Positions 22,293-34,066 of a DNA stretch of 64,000 bases are shown here, in pieces. The DNA comes from Dactylonectria macrodidyma. Its lineage: Eukaryota > Ascomycota > Sordariomycetes > Hypocreales > Nectriaceae. Position 1 is the first letter of the stretch; each line of letters begins with the position of its first letter. Under the pieces are notes generated by a model, which saw only the letters and a list, made by a program, of their open reading frames with translations, was not told the origin of the DNA and did no database searches. The translations under genes were made by a program, and so were the position numbers. Where the stretch lies: positions 558,001 to 622,000 of the forward strand of contig JAGMUV010000003.1 of the NCBI GenBank assembly GCA_020744425.1, read 5' to 3'.

Positions 22293-24292
22293 GAATCTAT
22301 CCGGTTTCTCATCTCACCTGTCACAAGCCTCGGGCGTAATAATGTCTCAATGCTTAGTTGGATAAACTCGGCATACACGTCAAAAGTTCCCCAAAGGATC
22401 TCATATCCATCTATGTTTCAGCCGTTCGCTAAACAAAAGCCATCGCCTATGCAAGTTGCAGACCTGCAGTACGGACCCCAAACATACTATTAAGGGGCAT
22501 CAGCTGGCGAATAATACGAGGCCCGTCGACCTATCGCTGCTTGCTTCGCGGCCAATGAGGGACTTTGGTGGGATTACTAGATAATTACTATGCTTCTAAA
22601 TAGCTGGGCCAGAGCACTTCGCCCCCGGCAAAATGTGTGCGCGAAGGAGCCGACGCAGGGGAACTCTGGGGGACATTGGCTTACCTAAAAATAGATGGAC
22701 TGGCTGCAGCTTGTGGCCCCCAATGATAAACGGAAGCGAAAAAAGCCGAGCATCAATAGAAACAACACAACCGAATTGGCCATAGTCTGTATTTCAAATA
22801 TTCTTAACAGATTTAGCATCTTTTGTGACTAACTTACAAACTACCTTGGTCAAAAGGATATTCACGTTCGATCTGGCAGGGGGAACAACGTGTTATTAGT
22901 GCCGCAGAAGCAGTACGGAAGAATTGGAGGGCAAATAAGTTGTGGTGTCACCTTGATTTCAATAGTCGTCACCTATCTTAACCCGATGCACGTTGCTCAA
23001 ATCGACAGCTTGTTAATACTTTGTCTTGCGCAATTTGGTGAACACTCTGCTCGCGTGACTCGTGAGGACGGATCGCAAACTTGCCTTTTTCGGTAGGCGC
23101 TGAGGCTTAGACTTGTGTCGGCCGCTCGTTATGCACACAGCTGCTGCGCCACTTCAGCCCAACGGATAACACACAAAGTCGGTCCTTTTTCTCGACCATT
23201 TTACCCCTTGCCTTGCCAATCTTCTTGATTTTAGGGCTTATTTTGTATTATGGTTAACGATAGTCTTTTTTGTTCTACAAGGATGATTAGCCGCGTTCCT
23301 GGCAGCACACGATCACCCGCGGCTCTGATTGGAGCAGCATGAGATCAGCTCAGAAACGAGAATGCACTTTGGTGCACTAGAGTTTCATCTCTGCGAATAT
23401 CCTCGGATTAAGACTTTCCAGAATCATGTCGCGTGACCGCCGTTGTGGCGCATCTCATTATATCTCACGTCACAGATGCTGAGGCTAGATCAATTCTGAA
23501 GTCGTGTTGAGTACTGTGAAATTGTGACTTCTAAGCAAGAAATCTTTATTCTAAAAATGCTTGAATCGTAAAAGATTAGGAAAACTGTATTATTTTTCCT
23601 CTATGCCAGCAACTCGCACACCTTGAGGGAGTGGATAGCTATACAGTAGTGCCAGCAACTTGCGCACCCTCATCAACCTTCCCCTTCTCCTTTTCTATCA
23701 GCTGTTTCATAGACTAGTCCTCGCGGACTTGCAAACTAGCACAGACCATCCAAAGCCGCAGGCAACGTGCCAGCTCGCTGACTAACAAGACAGCCGACTG
23801 TCTTACCAGTCATCAAGTCCCCCTTCGTTCATACACGCAACAATCAGCCACTGCTGGGTACGTATCCGTACTTTACCAACAAGAGCGAGCGGAGAAAGGA
23901 TATTCCAGTACCCCGCACTTGGGCACCCAAGTCAGAGATATTGTTGATACCTGAATGCAAGAGCGTTAGGCAGGCGATGCATGTGTCAAGCAGTCAGCCC
24001 AGCTGGTCCCGTGATCTCAGACTGTGAGTGGAATAAAGTCTAATGTGGCCGCTCAAGCGTAATCGAGTTTTGTTTCGACGTAAGGAAGTCCAGATTGAAA
24101 CCCGTAAGTCAAATCTCGGTATCAACAAAATGGATGATATAATAACTCTAGGGTCAGACTTAGACTTCACCTCAAGCTATATCGACCGAGTCAAGCCATA
24201 TCGAGTCTCGCGCCAAAGCTGGAGCACGCCCCGCTACCCGCACTTGTTACTACATCTAGCCTTTCGGTCCGTTCCCCACCTTCTTCGTCAAG
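22293..24292. other. Intergenic interval
   Basis: No supported gene. A small imperfect duplication (GCCAGCAACTCGCACACC and GCCAGCAACTTGCGCACC) lies at about 23604-23670. Short frames lack motifs. Confidence 0.45.
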
Positions 24293-24802
24293 ATGTCGCC
24301 TCGTTCCGATCGATGCCGCCGGATGATCAGTGCTCACAAGCAATGTGATAATGTCAAGAAAGAAGAGCACCACCATTGTGCCAGTTGCCACGAAGACTAC
24401 AAGAACTGGAACAAATCCATCCGAAAGATGGAGGAAACCCTCCCGTACCTCAAGTTGATGATTTTGGAGCACGGCGCTCGCGACTATATCACATTTGCAA
24501 TGATGAAGCTGGCCACTACACTTTGGCATACAAGGATGCGATTGGGAAACGCCTTCTTCAAGTACACCGATGCGACACATTGGAAACGCATGCGGCAGAT
24601 CAAAGAAGGAGCCGAACAGCTCAACAGAGCGCGCGTTAACCCCATTGACGCAGATTTGCTAAGCTATGCTTTCACTCGCGACCCTGAACTCCTAGGCTCC
24701 TGGTATTCCCCGCCGCAAACTCTTGTCAATTTTTGGCAGTGGTACTCCGAATCATGTGGTCCATGTTTCCGCCATTCTTGCGCAGCAACTTCTTACTTTT
24801 AG
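24293..24802 (+). CDS. Hypothetical Cys/His-containing protein, 169 aa
   Basis: Single-exon frame from ATG at 24293. The N-terminus is basic (MSPRSDRCRRMISAHKQC) and is followed by HHHCASCHEDY, so four cysteines and several histidines cluster in the first 35 residues, which could hold a metal. The rest is helix-like (KSIRKMEETLPYLKLMILEHG, then HWKRMRQIKEGAEQLNRA) and ends CGPCFRHSC. No known family is recognised and no introns are needed. It could be a lineage-specific gene; chance cannot be excluded at this length, although the composition is good. Confidence 0.45.
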   Translation: MSPRSDRCRRMISAHKQCDNVKKEEHHHCASCHEDYKNWNKSIRKMEETLPYLKLMILEHGARDYITFAMMKLATTLWHTRMRLGNAFFKYTDATHWKRMRQIKEGAEQLNRARVNPIDADLLSYAFTRDPELLGSWYSPPQTLVNFWQWYSESCGPCFRHSCAATSYF

Positions 24803-25823
24803 TTGTTGTGTGATGACTTGATTTTCCTATGCGAGGAGTTCGGTTACACTGATTAGACTTTTGAAAGACATTTCTACGAGCTATGGCCCGTTGATTTGGT
24901 TTGTATGCGATTCTGATATGCTTTTTCGCATTTTCCTTGGTTTTCAATGGGTGATTGCGAGCAATTCAAAATCACCCACTTTACACCATCTACACACCAA
25001 AAAAATATTGGGGTGAGATGCTTTATTAGGTACCATATTTTATAGGACCAGATTTTGCTATCTATGAATACTTTATTAGGTACCAGATTATATAGTACCA
25101 GATTTTGCTATCTAGGAATCTATATTAAATTTTCCATCCCCCATACATGGGTCTTAATCATTGTGATAGATAATTAAACCTCATATCCTACTAGGCATGC
25201 CTCTGATCAGGGGCTAGAGAGACCTGGGTGGATGAGCTATGAGTCCAGATTCATATCGTTTACGTCTTTACGCAAGACATTGAGGTCATTTTTAGCAAAC
25301 CCCGGCATCTATGTAAAATCTTATTTAGAGCACATGGGACTTCATCCATATTAGATCTTACCGCCGGGATCTTCATAGGATCTACATATGTTCCTAGCTC
25401 ACCCACTTACAAGGATGAGTCAGTTAAGGGAAGAAGTGGAAATCTCTGGTATTCTGTTCTAGCATTAGTCTCGCACTGCGGGCTGGATAAGTTGCGCCCT
25501 AAACCTAGACCATGTTATCAGCTCCATGGGTGCCAGATGCAAAAGCGATCCCAAACGTATCCTCGTTAGAAACATTGGCAGGAATCATCTTGTGTAGGTA
25601 TATCAAGGCTCTAGGCGTAACCTATGCAATGCATAGTCAGGGAGATGTGCGGGCAGGTATTAACAAGACATTGCATCAAATTCAAGCTAGTCTAGAACAA
25701 ATGAAATCGCAACCCATTCTATGTTGATATATTCTCTATAATGATACCCAAGTGCAGTGCAGCGCGGCGAACCCATTCCCGATAACCTCAGTCTCTACAT
25801 CTCAAATCCCAATCGGGTCCGGC
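24803..25823. other. Intergenic interval with tandem repeat
   Basis: No well-supported gene. An open frame at 25512-25727 (71 codons, with IPNVSSLETLAGIILCRYIKAL) is protein-like but short and could be the tail of a decayed gene. A 50-bp tandem repeat is listed separately. Confidence 0.4.
25021..25120. repeat. 50-bp tandem repeat, two units
   Basis: Units 25021-25070 and 25071-25120 abut exactly and differ at about five positions. Both begin CTTTATTAGGTACCA and contain CCAGATTTTGCTATCTA. No coding frame runs through them. Confidence 0.85.
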
Positions 25824-26298
25824 TTAGTGGTCCTTCTTGTTCTTCTTGTGCCTGCAAAGTATGTTAGCCACGTGCATCCCACGGGATCTGAGACGGTAGA
25901 GTCAACCACTTACTTCTTAAGCTTGCTCTCAAGCACATTAGCGCCAAGGGCACCGGCAGCGGCACCAGCGAGACTGCCAAAGAATCCACCGCCAGCCTTG
26001 CGAGTCACCCAGCCGCCGGCGCCACCTCCGACAAGAGTCGCGCCGAGGCCCTTTTCGCCATCGGGTCCGAATTGGCCCTGGGCACCAGCGCCGTACTGGG
26101 GCTGCTGCTGGTACTGCTGAGGGTAGGGAGAGGTGCCGCGGTTGTCGTAGGTGGGCTGCTGAGGAGCGTATTGAGCCTGGTTGAGAAGAGTCAGTTATGT
26201 GTAAGGATTGTTGGAATGTGTCAGTATAAACAAACCTGCTGAGGGTAGGCTTGCTGCTGGGCAGCGTAGTTGTTACCGTAGTAGTCGCGGGCAGACAT
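25824..26298 (-). CDS. Small Q/Y-rich glycine-zipper protein, 117 aa, three exons
   Basis: Model: exon 1 26298-26236, intron 26177-26235, exon 2 26176-25914, intron 25852-25913 (GTAAGT...TTGCAG), exon 3 25851-25824; 354 nt in frame. The first half is rich in Gln, Tyr and Pro (YPQQAQYAPQQPTYDN). The second half holds a glycine-rich apolar segment (LGATLVGGGAGGWVTRKAGG, then FFGSLAGAAAGALGANVLE) with regularly spaced Gly/Ala, as in glycine-zipper membrane-associated proteins. It ends in a strongly basic lysine-rich tail (KLKKHKKNKKDH). Such small conserved fungal proteins are mostly uncharacterised. A membrane-proximal role is inferred from the glycine zipper and basic tail only. Confidence 0.8.
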
Positions 26299-26323
26299 GA
26301 TGAAGGATGAAGTAGTGGGGTTT

Positions 26324-26368
26324 GTTGGTGTTGGTGTTGGTGGTGGTAGTGGTGGTGGTGATGGTGGA
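26324..26368. repeat. GGT-rich microsatellite in the 5' leader
   Basis: Imperfect (GGT)n and (TTGGTG)n run directly upstream of the glycine-zipper gene. On the gene's strand it reads as a CACCAC-type CA-rich leader. Confidence 0.6.
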
Positions 26369-26780
26369 GATGTGTTTGGCTTGAGTGTGTAGATGAGTGG
26401 ATGAATTGATTGATGATAAAAAAAAACCCAAAGAAAGAGAAGACATCGCGGCGTATTAATACAAACATGTTCCCATCATCGGCATCACCACAGCTTGCGA
26501 ATCGCCATGGCTGCGCATCTTGGCATCGGACTCTCCAGCAAAGCCATCCCGACGACAAATCGCCATCTTCAGCGCCCGAGTTGCGGCGCAGTCACTGCGC
26601 CAGGCGGTGCATCAACCACTGGACGCGTACGTTTTTTTTACAGCGCCTTGGCGGAGCCAGTAACAGTGATGTTAGTGGACTGGGGTGTAGCGGGTTAGTG
26701 GACAGGCTTCTCCCCCGCTCGCCAATCGCCGGACCGCAGTGAGTGGCTCGGACTCGGTCTCCAATGGCGGAGCGCGACGT
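26369..26780. other. Left flank of the transposon
   Basis: Upstream region of the glycine-zipper gene and target sequence of the insertion. It ends in the 5-bp GACGT that is repeated after the right end of the element. No gene seen. Confidence 0.5.
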
Positions 26781-26815
26781 TACGGAAGTCCATAGGGGGC
26801 ACAGTTCCAAAACCC
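26781..26815 (+). repeat. Left terminal inverted repeat
   Basis: Pairs with 31723-31757 over 35 positions, 34 identical. It begins TACGGAAG and has normal base composition, unlike the interior. Confidence 0.9.
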
Positions 26816-29800
26816 AATTTGTGGTGTTTTTAGGTAGGGGCACACCCACCGTACGGCCCCGTTTGAAGCATTATCGCTCGATCAAATCGCTTAGTCATCC
26901 AAAGTCAATATGCATTCATCGCCAGCTGGTCACATACACTCGCCTCATTCTCCTTATAACAGGCTACGAGCCTCTCTTTCTTTTCTTCTTCCTTCTTCAA
27001 TCCTAATTTAGAAGTAAAAATAGCCTCCTTTTATAAAATAACGCTGCTATAATGCGCTTTGTGTGGGCATCCAATCTGCTATGATATTATAGGGTTGCAC
27101 GCTACATTTTAATATGCATTTTGCCCATATTAGCAGACCTACGCGCGCTTACGATTTTCCGCAATATATACTATTATAAGCTAACTATTACTAAAGCAGG
27201 AACCCTATAAGCCTTCTAGACTTAATACACTCTATACGTACTTATATATAAGTAAATTTAATAAATTCGACTTTATATAACTATAGATTGCCTATTATAG
27301 CTAGTACTTATAAGAAGGATAATAAAGATAAGAGAAAGGAAGCGGAGAAGGAGAGAAAGTGACTTAAAAAGGAAAAGGAGAAGTAAGACAAACTACTTCA
27401 TAAGGCTGCTTTTAACCTCCTACGTAAGGATTTTAGAAAGGAAAAATTCAATAAGCTGCTTAAGGAAGTACTAGAGATTAATATTCGTACTTTTATATAT
27501 AAGGGTAAACAGCCCTCTAAGAACCTAGATCTTACTATTTAGGCTCTAATAAATACTCTAAAAAGTAGTAATAAGAAGGGTTTTACTACTATTAACTCTA
27601 CTAAGGTTTATACTTACAGATTAGCGTATTAGTTCGTCCTAACTCATATTAAGAAATACGTCTGCTTAAGCTTAACTATAAGACGGATAGTAAGTCTATA
27701 AAGAAGACTGCCTCTATCTTTAACTTTTATAGTAGTCAGAATTATAATACTATACTCCGCTACTTATATAGTAATGAACGTAAGGATATAAAGCACTATA
27801 ATAAGTACATAGGCTAGAATAAAGCCTTTAATAAGTATATTATTTCTAATACTTATTTATATACTTATACTAATTATAATTAGAACCGTTCTAGTTAGGC
27901 ATATTCTCTTAGTAAGTACTTATACTTATATACTTATATATACTACTAATTAGTAGTAAGTAAGTAAAGTACTAAGTATAAGGCTGATGACTTTAATTCT
28001 AATAGTGATAGTATAGACCTAATAGAGGACTTTAACTCTAAGATGCTTTTAAAAATATCTAAGTTCTTTAAGGATATTACTAATAAGAAGAAGAGAAAGA
28101 AGGGGGGCACTCCTTCGAAGAAAGATTAAAGTATATCACTCTTTATAGGAGAATATAAGCTTATACTAACCCTTTTTCTAGTCTACTTAGTTATCTTCTA
28201 TTACTTCTATTTTTAAGAATCTAAAGTAAAATTTCATTTTATAATCTAAATAAAAACGCAAATAATATTTTAGTATATAACTATATATAATAGTATATAA
28301 AAGCATATAGAGCATTATAATACTTAATTACTAGCTAGGGTCTGAAATGAAATTTACTTTAGTCTGGATTTTTTTTTTATATATAGAAAATATAAAGTAA
28401 TTATTTACCTTAATATCTAAAGAGTATTATAGGGTAGAGTCTTATAATATATTATATAATTACTAATAACTATTAGTAGCTTTGCCTTTAAATTACTTAA
28501 TTAGGCTCTAGCTTAAAAATTAAGATTATGCTCTTATATAGCTATATATATAGATATATATATAAAAAAGATTTTTAATACTAGCTATTAAATCTAAAGC
28601 TCGAATTTTCGATTTTTAATATAAGGCTGTACTTCTCGCTATAGTCTTATATAAGCCCTAAAGTTAATATAATAGGCCGCCCTTTAATTAACTTATCTTC
28701 ATTTTATATATAAATTCAATAATAGAAGAATAATGACTATCTTATATATAATTAAATCGTTATATGCTTTAATAAGCATTTTTATATTAAAGTGGGATAT
28801 ATGACTATATATTATAGCTTTAAAAGTTAGAATGTCTTAATTAAATAATATACTAAAGACTTAGAATACCTTTATTAGTATATTAAAGACTTATTCTTTA
28901 ATAAGGTCTTAAATGATTACTTTATACTTTTAAAGCTCTATTCTAATGGTTTTATTATTATAAAGACTGGACTTAAATGCATATACTAGGACCTTAGGCT
29001 TTAGTGCTATTAAGACTCTAAATAGATATTAGAAAGCTTATGCAAATTACGCCATTTCTTTGAAAATAAGTCCGAATAGAGCACTAAGCTTAAAGACTTT
29101 GGCCATACGTATCTCTATATAAAGGTCCGTCGAGCTAGACTTATACTCAGTCGCTAGGCACTATATAAAGGCTTTTATGAGTTTTATTCTAGAAGTATTA
29201 CTAAATGTTAGAATATAATGCGATATTGCTAAAGTAGATGGACAGCCTCTAGCCCTGACTTTATATAGTCTCTTAATGCTTATAATAAATTAAAGGCTTA
29301 GGGCTTTAAGATTTACGCTTTAATTAATATATACTTACGGTTTATTATATAGTTTTATATTAGTATATTAGTTAATATATTATAGAGTGTTATTATATAA
29401 TACCTTTATATACTTTTAAAATGCTAGATAATGCTTAATATTATCCATTCAGATTGTAGCTAAGAGATAATTCTAATAGTTAGAGCATATTTCTACCTTT
29501 TAAAAGAATGCATACGCATATAGAATAGTATTTAGTAAGACGTGCACTTCTAAGACTATTAGGCCTATAGTAAGAGTATAAATAACTAGAAGATTGAAAG
29601 CTAGTAACTTTAGCTAAGTTAAAGCAGGGCTAAGTTCTGGCAGGTAAGTATAGGCTAATATCTTTATTTATAATAGCGTATTAATATATTCTTAGGAGTA
29701 TTTCTCTAAAATCATAGGACTTATATATTTCTCGGATGACTCTATACCTAACCGTATTACAATACTTTATATCTTTATACTAATTTTAAGAAAGGAATTC

Positions 29801-31722
29801 GCTAACTTCGTATATATATAGAATGTGCATTATATTCATAAATAGTGCAATAGGCCATATGTTGTTCCTGGGTAACTATAGAACCTTTACTTTCAGCCTG
29901 AGGCTTAATAAGTGAGAAGCTAAGCAGAGGTCATCCTTTAGGAATGACTAGATATACTTTAGAATATCTTCTTAGAAGACTATATTGACCTTAATGCTTA
30001 CTTACTTAAGCATATAATAGTTATTTATAATTGTATATTCTAAAGCCGTTAAGACCACCCATAAGATCCAGTAGAACGGCTATATCTTTCTATATATCTC
30101 TTCTTATAGCAGTATTTGCAGCAGTATATTATTAATTAAGAATTACTAGCTCTAGAGCTACTATTAATACCTATAAGTAGACTTAACTGTATATAAGATC
30201 ATTTAGTAGTGAATGATATTAATACTACTATGCTTAATAGGCTTAAAAATAAGATTAAAGAGAAAGTTAATAATATTAATAAGTAGAAGGACTAACTATA
30301 TAACTAAATACATATATAATTAAAGCATTTCACTCTTAAATTAATCTCTATTCTTATTCTTCCCCCTCCTAGTTCGAAAAGGAAGCTTCTTCTTAAGTAA
30401 ACCCCCCTATATTTCTAACTATTCAATATCATTCGTAAAAGGATTACTTAGTATAGCATCATTCAAAGCTATATCTATAACTATAATACACTCTACAATA
30501 ACCTTATCTTTAACTTGAGTCTTAATAGGGCTTCAAGCTTCAAGCTTTATTAGTACTAAAGATAGCACTAGGGCTTTAAATTCGTCCTTATTAGTTAATA
30601 CGCGCCCTGACTTTATAGTATATAGAACCTTAGACTTAATAGGGCTTAGCATTAATATATCCGAGTCTATATCAGAAGGCCCGTAATTGATAGCCCTTTT
30701 ACAGCTATATACGGCTCTTAACAGCCTCTAGCAATCATCATCAGGTCAGGGTCCCTCATTGAAAAGCCAAAAAGTGAGATTGGCTATATTATGTTACTTT
30801 ATAATAGTGATATTCCCCTGGCTGAATAGATCTCCTAGTATAATAGTATTATACGCTCTACTAAGGAAGTATACAGGTCTAGAAGTAGTGCTAACTGTTA
30901 ATATAGAATGAACGACTTATTACTCTTTCTCCTTAAGGCATTCATCGTATTACTTAATAATAAATCTGATTATTAAGCTATAGGATGAAAACTTATGCCT
31001 TAGTATAACTTTAATAGATCTAGTATGCTTTTTAGTATACTGAATTCCTTTATACACTAGAATTATAATACTTAGGATGCTTTTATTAATATAGCCATTA
31101 CTAATCTAGAAGATTGCTAATACTTTAATAATGACTGGGTCCTTATGGATCTATGTGGCTACGATACTGCTCTACTAGTTCTATATAGCTATTATAGTCA
31201 AAGTCTAATAAGTATTAGGCATTAGCACTATTATAGAAGAAGTAGTAATTATACTCTATAAGGCAGTGTTCTTTACTATAAAGGTCTATTATATTAAAGG
31301 CGAATTAATAGTTAGGTTAATCGAAATAGGGGCTATATTATATAAAGCCGTAAGGAGTTATTAAGCATAATGCGGGCAATAAAGAGCCCTAGGAAACTTC
31401 ATATAGATATCCGCATAATAAGTATATTATTATACTAATAGATAATATTCTATTTAAGGAGGTAAAGCAGGCTCTATATTAAAAGAAGGTAGAAAGTTAA
31501 TAGAGAGTAGTGAAAGTATGCGTATAAGCTCATACGAATTCATACGCAATCTTATACCCCTTTTACCTTATACTAAATTAGCCTAGCAATAGGCAATAGA
31601 AGGTCCCTTATATACCGGTAAAGCAATTTTCTCCTTGAAATTACGATACGGGCTCGTATATAGCTAAGCAGAAGGATAAATACACATTAGGGTTAGTCTA
31701 GTAATATAAAAAAGAGGGCTGG

Positions 31723-31757
31723 GGGTTTTAGAACTGTGCCCCCTATGGACTTCCGTA
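31723..31757 (-). repeat. Right terminal inverted repeat
   Basis: Inverted copy of 26781-26815 with one C/T difference. It is followed by GACGT, the target duplication. Confidence 0.9.
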
Positions 31758-32323
31758 GACGTCACCTACTGGCGGGTTGGGATCCCCCGGTTGAAGCTTC
31801 AATTCGTTCTAACTCTAATGGTTCAAGTCGATCATCGCCAGCACAAGGCATAAGACTTCTAGAAATTGCTTTAATTAGCCACTCGGAGTCTTTGCTTGGC
31901 TGGTTTTCCCCGCGCTGTCGGGTGGCCAAGTCATCAAAGCGACAGCTCCGCCATGTTTTGCACGCGCGGCTCACGCTTTGCCTCTGATGACTTGCTGTCA
32001 CGCAACATGTTCATCGGCGGTCAAGTGATCGCCATTTGTTTCAACAGCCCGGTTTCGGCAGTGATCAACGCGTCTCACTCGCGGTCTCGCACTTGACAAC
32101 CCGATTGCCAAGAGCCAAGGCAGACTATCAAGTCATTTTCGAACTCAACTTCTCCAGTAGTAGGTGGATAATTATAGATTTGCATCACTGATTGGCAGTC
32201 TTGAGTCCATCGGCAGTTCATCCAAACAACAACTCTAAGAATAGGAGCTCACAAGGCATTCTTTTCCTAACCTAGGTCCACTATCTTCAGCTTCCCTCGC
32301 TCGAGTGGCTCAGAACCATCGTC
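31758..32323. other. Right flank of the transposon
   Basis: No supported gene. It includes the 3' region of the F-box gene. Confidence 0.5.
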
Positions 32324-34066
32324 CTAGTCGTTCCGAAGCTCTGGGCGAATGGTCTGCCACAGCTCCTCGGTGTAAACGCACAAACAGTCACTGCATCTCC
32401 CACAGCCCCCACACCCTTTCTTCTCCCATCTTCCGGTTCCCGGGCTGAACCAGAAGTTCTCCGGCCTGAGCCCGCTGCATGGCGCTGAGGCGATGTCGAA
32501 CTGGTCCGGAGCCTTGGGAAGCTGCATAACGTGCTTCTTTGGATATCTGTTTGTCGCCGTGTACACGTCGACTCCTCTGCGTTCGCCAGCCTCCATGGCT
32601 TTTTTAAACCATATCTTGTCAGATGTTGCCGTGGTGCGGTGAGGAATACCATATTCCAAGTCTTCAAGATGCACGACTTTAAGGTTCGGATAGTAACTAG
32701 ACCTTATCAGGGCGGTGACGGCATCATCGAGAAAGTCCGACTCGCGGCCATTCTCAAGCTGCTGCTCCCACATTGATCCCCATAGAATAAGCACCTCGAG
32801 TCTTGTGGAGAAGGCCTCGGCGATAAAGTATTGGACAAAGGAATCGTGATCCAGCGCTCCACCACCCTTTCGTCGACACGCGCACTTCGCGACTTCGTTG
32901 ATGTCCATGGAAAGGTAACGCGGTGCAGATTTGATATCTTCTGGCGGATAAGAGCTGCGGCGCAATGCGGTCCAGGCTCTCCCGTTGTAGAACATGAGGC
33001 TGTCCAGCGACTCTCCCAAGGAGTCCACCATAATGTCGTCGATATCATCGAAATAACTGACGTGGCGGAAGCTCATCGAGATCAATTCGCGTGGAGCTTC
33101 ACATATCATTTTACCAAAATTGGTACGAACGCCGCCGAAGTGGGCGAGGAAGAGATGCTTCACCGAGGAGCATCCTGGCATGAGGTTGTAGGTCGCCACA
33201 AGTTCTTTAACTGGGGTCTCGTCGTCGTAATCCAAATTCAAGTCGCCGGGGTCGTCGTACCCAGAGACTTCCAGTTCTCTGCAGCCGCTAAAGTAGACTG
33301 AATCGATGTTGGGAAGCTTAAGTATGCTGGTGAGGGCATACGCTGGATACTCGAACTCGGCCAAATACTCCTCCGTCCCAGAGATGGAAAGGGGCGTATC
33401 CGGCCATGGCACTCCGACTGCGACATTACGAAGAGACCAAAACCCCGGCGGCCAAGTCTCGCGGGTCCTGTGCCACTTGATGGCTTCGGAGAGCCACTGG
33501 AGGCTCTTCTTCGCTCGCATGCTGCAGTTGATGATCTTCAAGTCGCGCAGACGTGGACACAGCGAGATCAAGCGCATCTTCAGGAAGCCATCGTGACCAT
33601 GCCTAAGCTCGTGCCTGGCTCTCTCGAGCTGATCATCCGTCATGCGGTACCGGAGACGGCCGATGTAGGTGTCGACTCTATCCTCGGAGTAGTCCCACCT
33701 CAGCGGAGCGACGGTCTTGTCAAAGCTTCCACGCAGGTTCAAGGGTCGCCAGTGGGCCCAACTCTGGCGGGTGCCCCAGATGTCGAATGAGCGCACGTGC
33801 CATATCGGGATCGGATCACGGAGCTCGAGTACACTCTCCAGCAGAGTTGGGACTGTCTCGGGCGAGATATCTGATAGGTTCTTGTATTTGAGGTGGGCAT
33901 CCTGGTGGCGCTGGAGAACGTCGTGTGAGCAATTGGCAATGAACTTGCAGGTGAGGGCAAAGTCGACATGAGATCCTAAGTCAAGGTAGTTGATGATGTG
34001 GATGATCAGCTCAGTCGATAGCCTTGTTATAGACGCTCGATGCCCGTCGCCATCATTTTGCGCCAT
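32324..34066 (-). CDS. F-box protein, 580 aa, intronless
   Basis: One uninterrupted frame from the ATG at 34066. Residues about 13-55 (ITRLSTELIIHIINYLDLGS, then FALTCKFIANCS) form an F-box, the motif that binds Skp1 and recruits substrates to SCF ubiquitin ligases. The remaining 500 residues are the large variable substrate-side region usual in fungal F-box proteins. They show scattered leucine-rich segments (LKMRLISLCPRLRDLKIINC, then NIDSVYFSGCRELEV) with a loose LRR-like spacing. The C-terminus has a cysteine-rich patch (KKGCGGCGRCSDCLCVY) that might bind metal or form a small knuckle. The substrate is unknown. The gene lies alone between the transposon relic and a gene-free stretch. Confidence 0.88.
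   Translation of the reverse strand: MAQNDGDGHRASITRLSTELIIHIINYLDLGSHVDFALTCKFIANCSHDVLQRHQDAHLKYKNLSDISPETVPTLLESVLELRDPIPIWHVRSFDIWGTRQSWAHWRPLNLRGSFDKTVAPLRWDYSEDRVDTYIGRLRYRMTDDQLERARHELRHGHDGFLKMRLISLCPRLRDLKIINCSMRAKKSLQWLSEAIKWHRTRETWPPGFWSLRNVAVGVPWPDTPLSISGTEEYLAEFEYPAYALTSILKLPNIDSVYFSGCRELEVSGYDDPGDLNLDYDDETPVKELVATYNLMPGCSSVKHLFLAHFGGVRTNFGKMICEAPRELISMSFRHVSYFDDIDDIMVDSLGESLDSLMFYNGRAWTALRRSSYPPEDIKSAPRYLSMDINEVAKCACRRKGGGALDHDSFVQYFIAEAFSTRLEVLILWGSMWEQQLENGRESDFLDDAVTALIRSSYYPNLKVVHLEDLEYGIPHRTTATSDKIWFKKAMEAGERRGVDVYTATNRYPKKHVMQLPKAPDQFDIASAPCSGLRPENFWFSPGTGRWEKKGCGGCGRCSDCLCVYTEELWQTIRPELRND

Larger units (their letters stand above)
26781..31757 (+). mobile_element. DNA transposon relic with 35-bp inverted ends, RIP-like decay
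   Basis: Left end 26781-26815 (TACGGAAGTCCATAG... to AAAACCC) and right end 31723-31757 are inverted copies with a single C/T difference. GACGT precedes the left end and follows the right end, giving a 5-bp target duplication. The 4.9-kb interior is extremely TA-rich, with stops every few codons in all frames, as expected after repeat-induced point mutation. Plus-strand coding traces remain. Around 29237-29410, ignoring stops, one reads SPDFI-SLNAYNKLKA-GFKIYALI then RFIIWFYISI. This recalls the integrase-like (DDE, rve) catalytic core of a fungal transposase family. An earlier trace (about 27420-27600) reads EINIRTFIYKGKQPSKNLDL. Integrase-like core, TIRs and a short TSD together resemble Ginger-type elements; the class is inferred. 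Confidence 0.8.

Noticed and set aside
26781..31757. LTR retrotransposon
   Set aside because: The ends are inverted, not direct, repeats and there are no long terminal direct repeats, although a 5-bp target duplication and an integrase-like trace would also fit LTR elements.
26781..31757. TA-target (Tc1/pogo/Fot) transposon
   Set aside because: TA does sit at both outer ends, but the 5-bp GACGT match just outside is a better target duplication and the coding trace is integrase-like.
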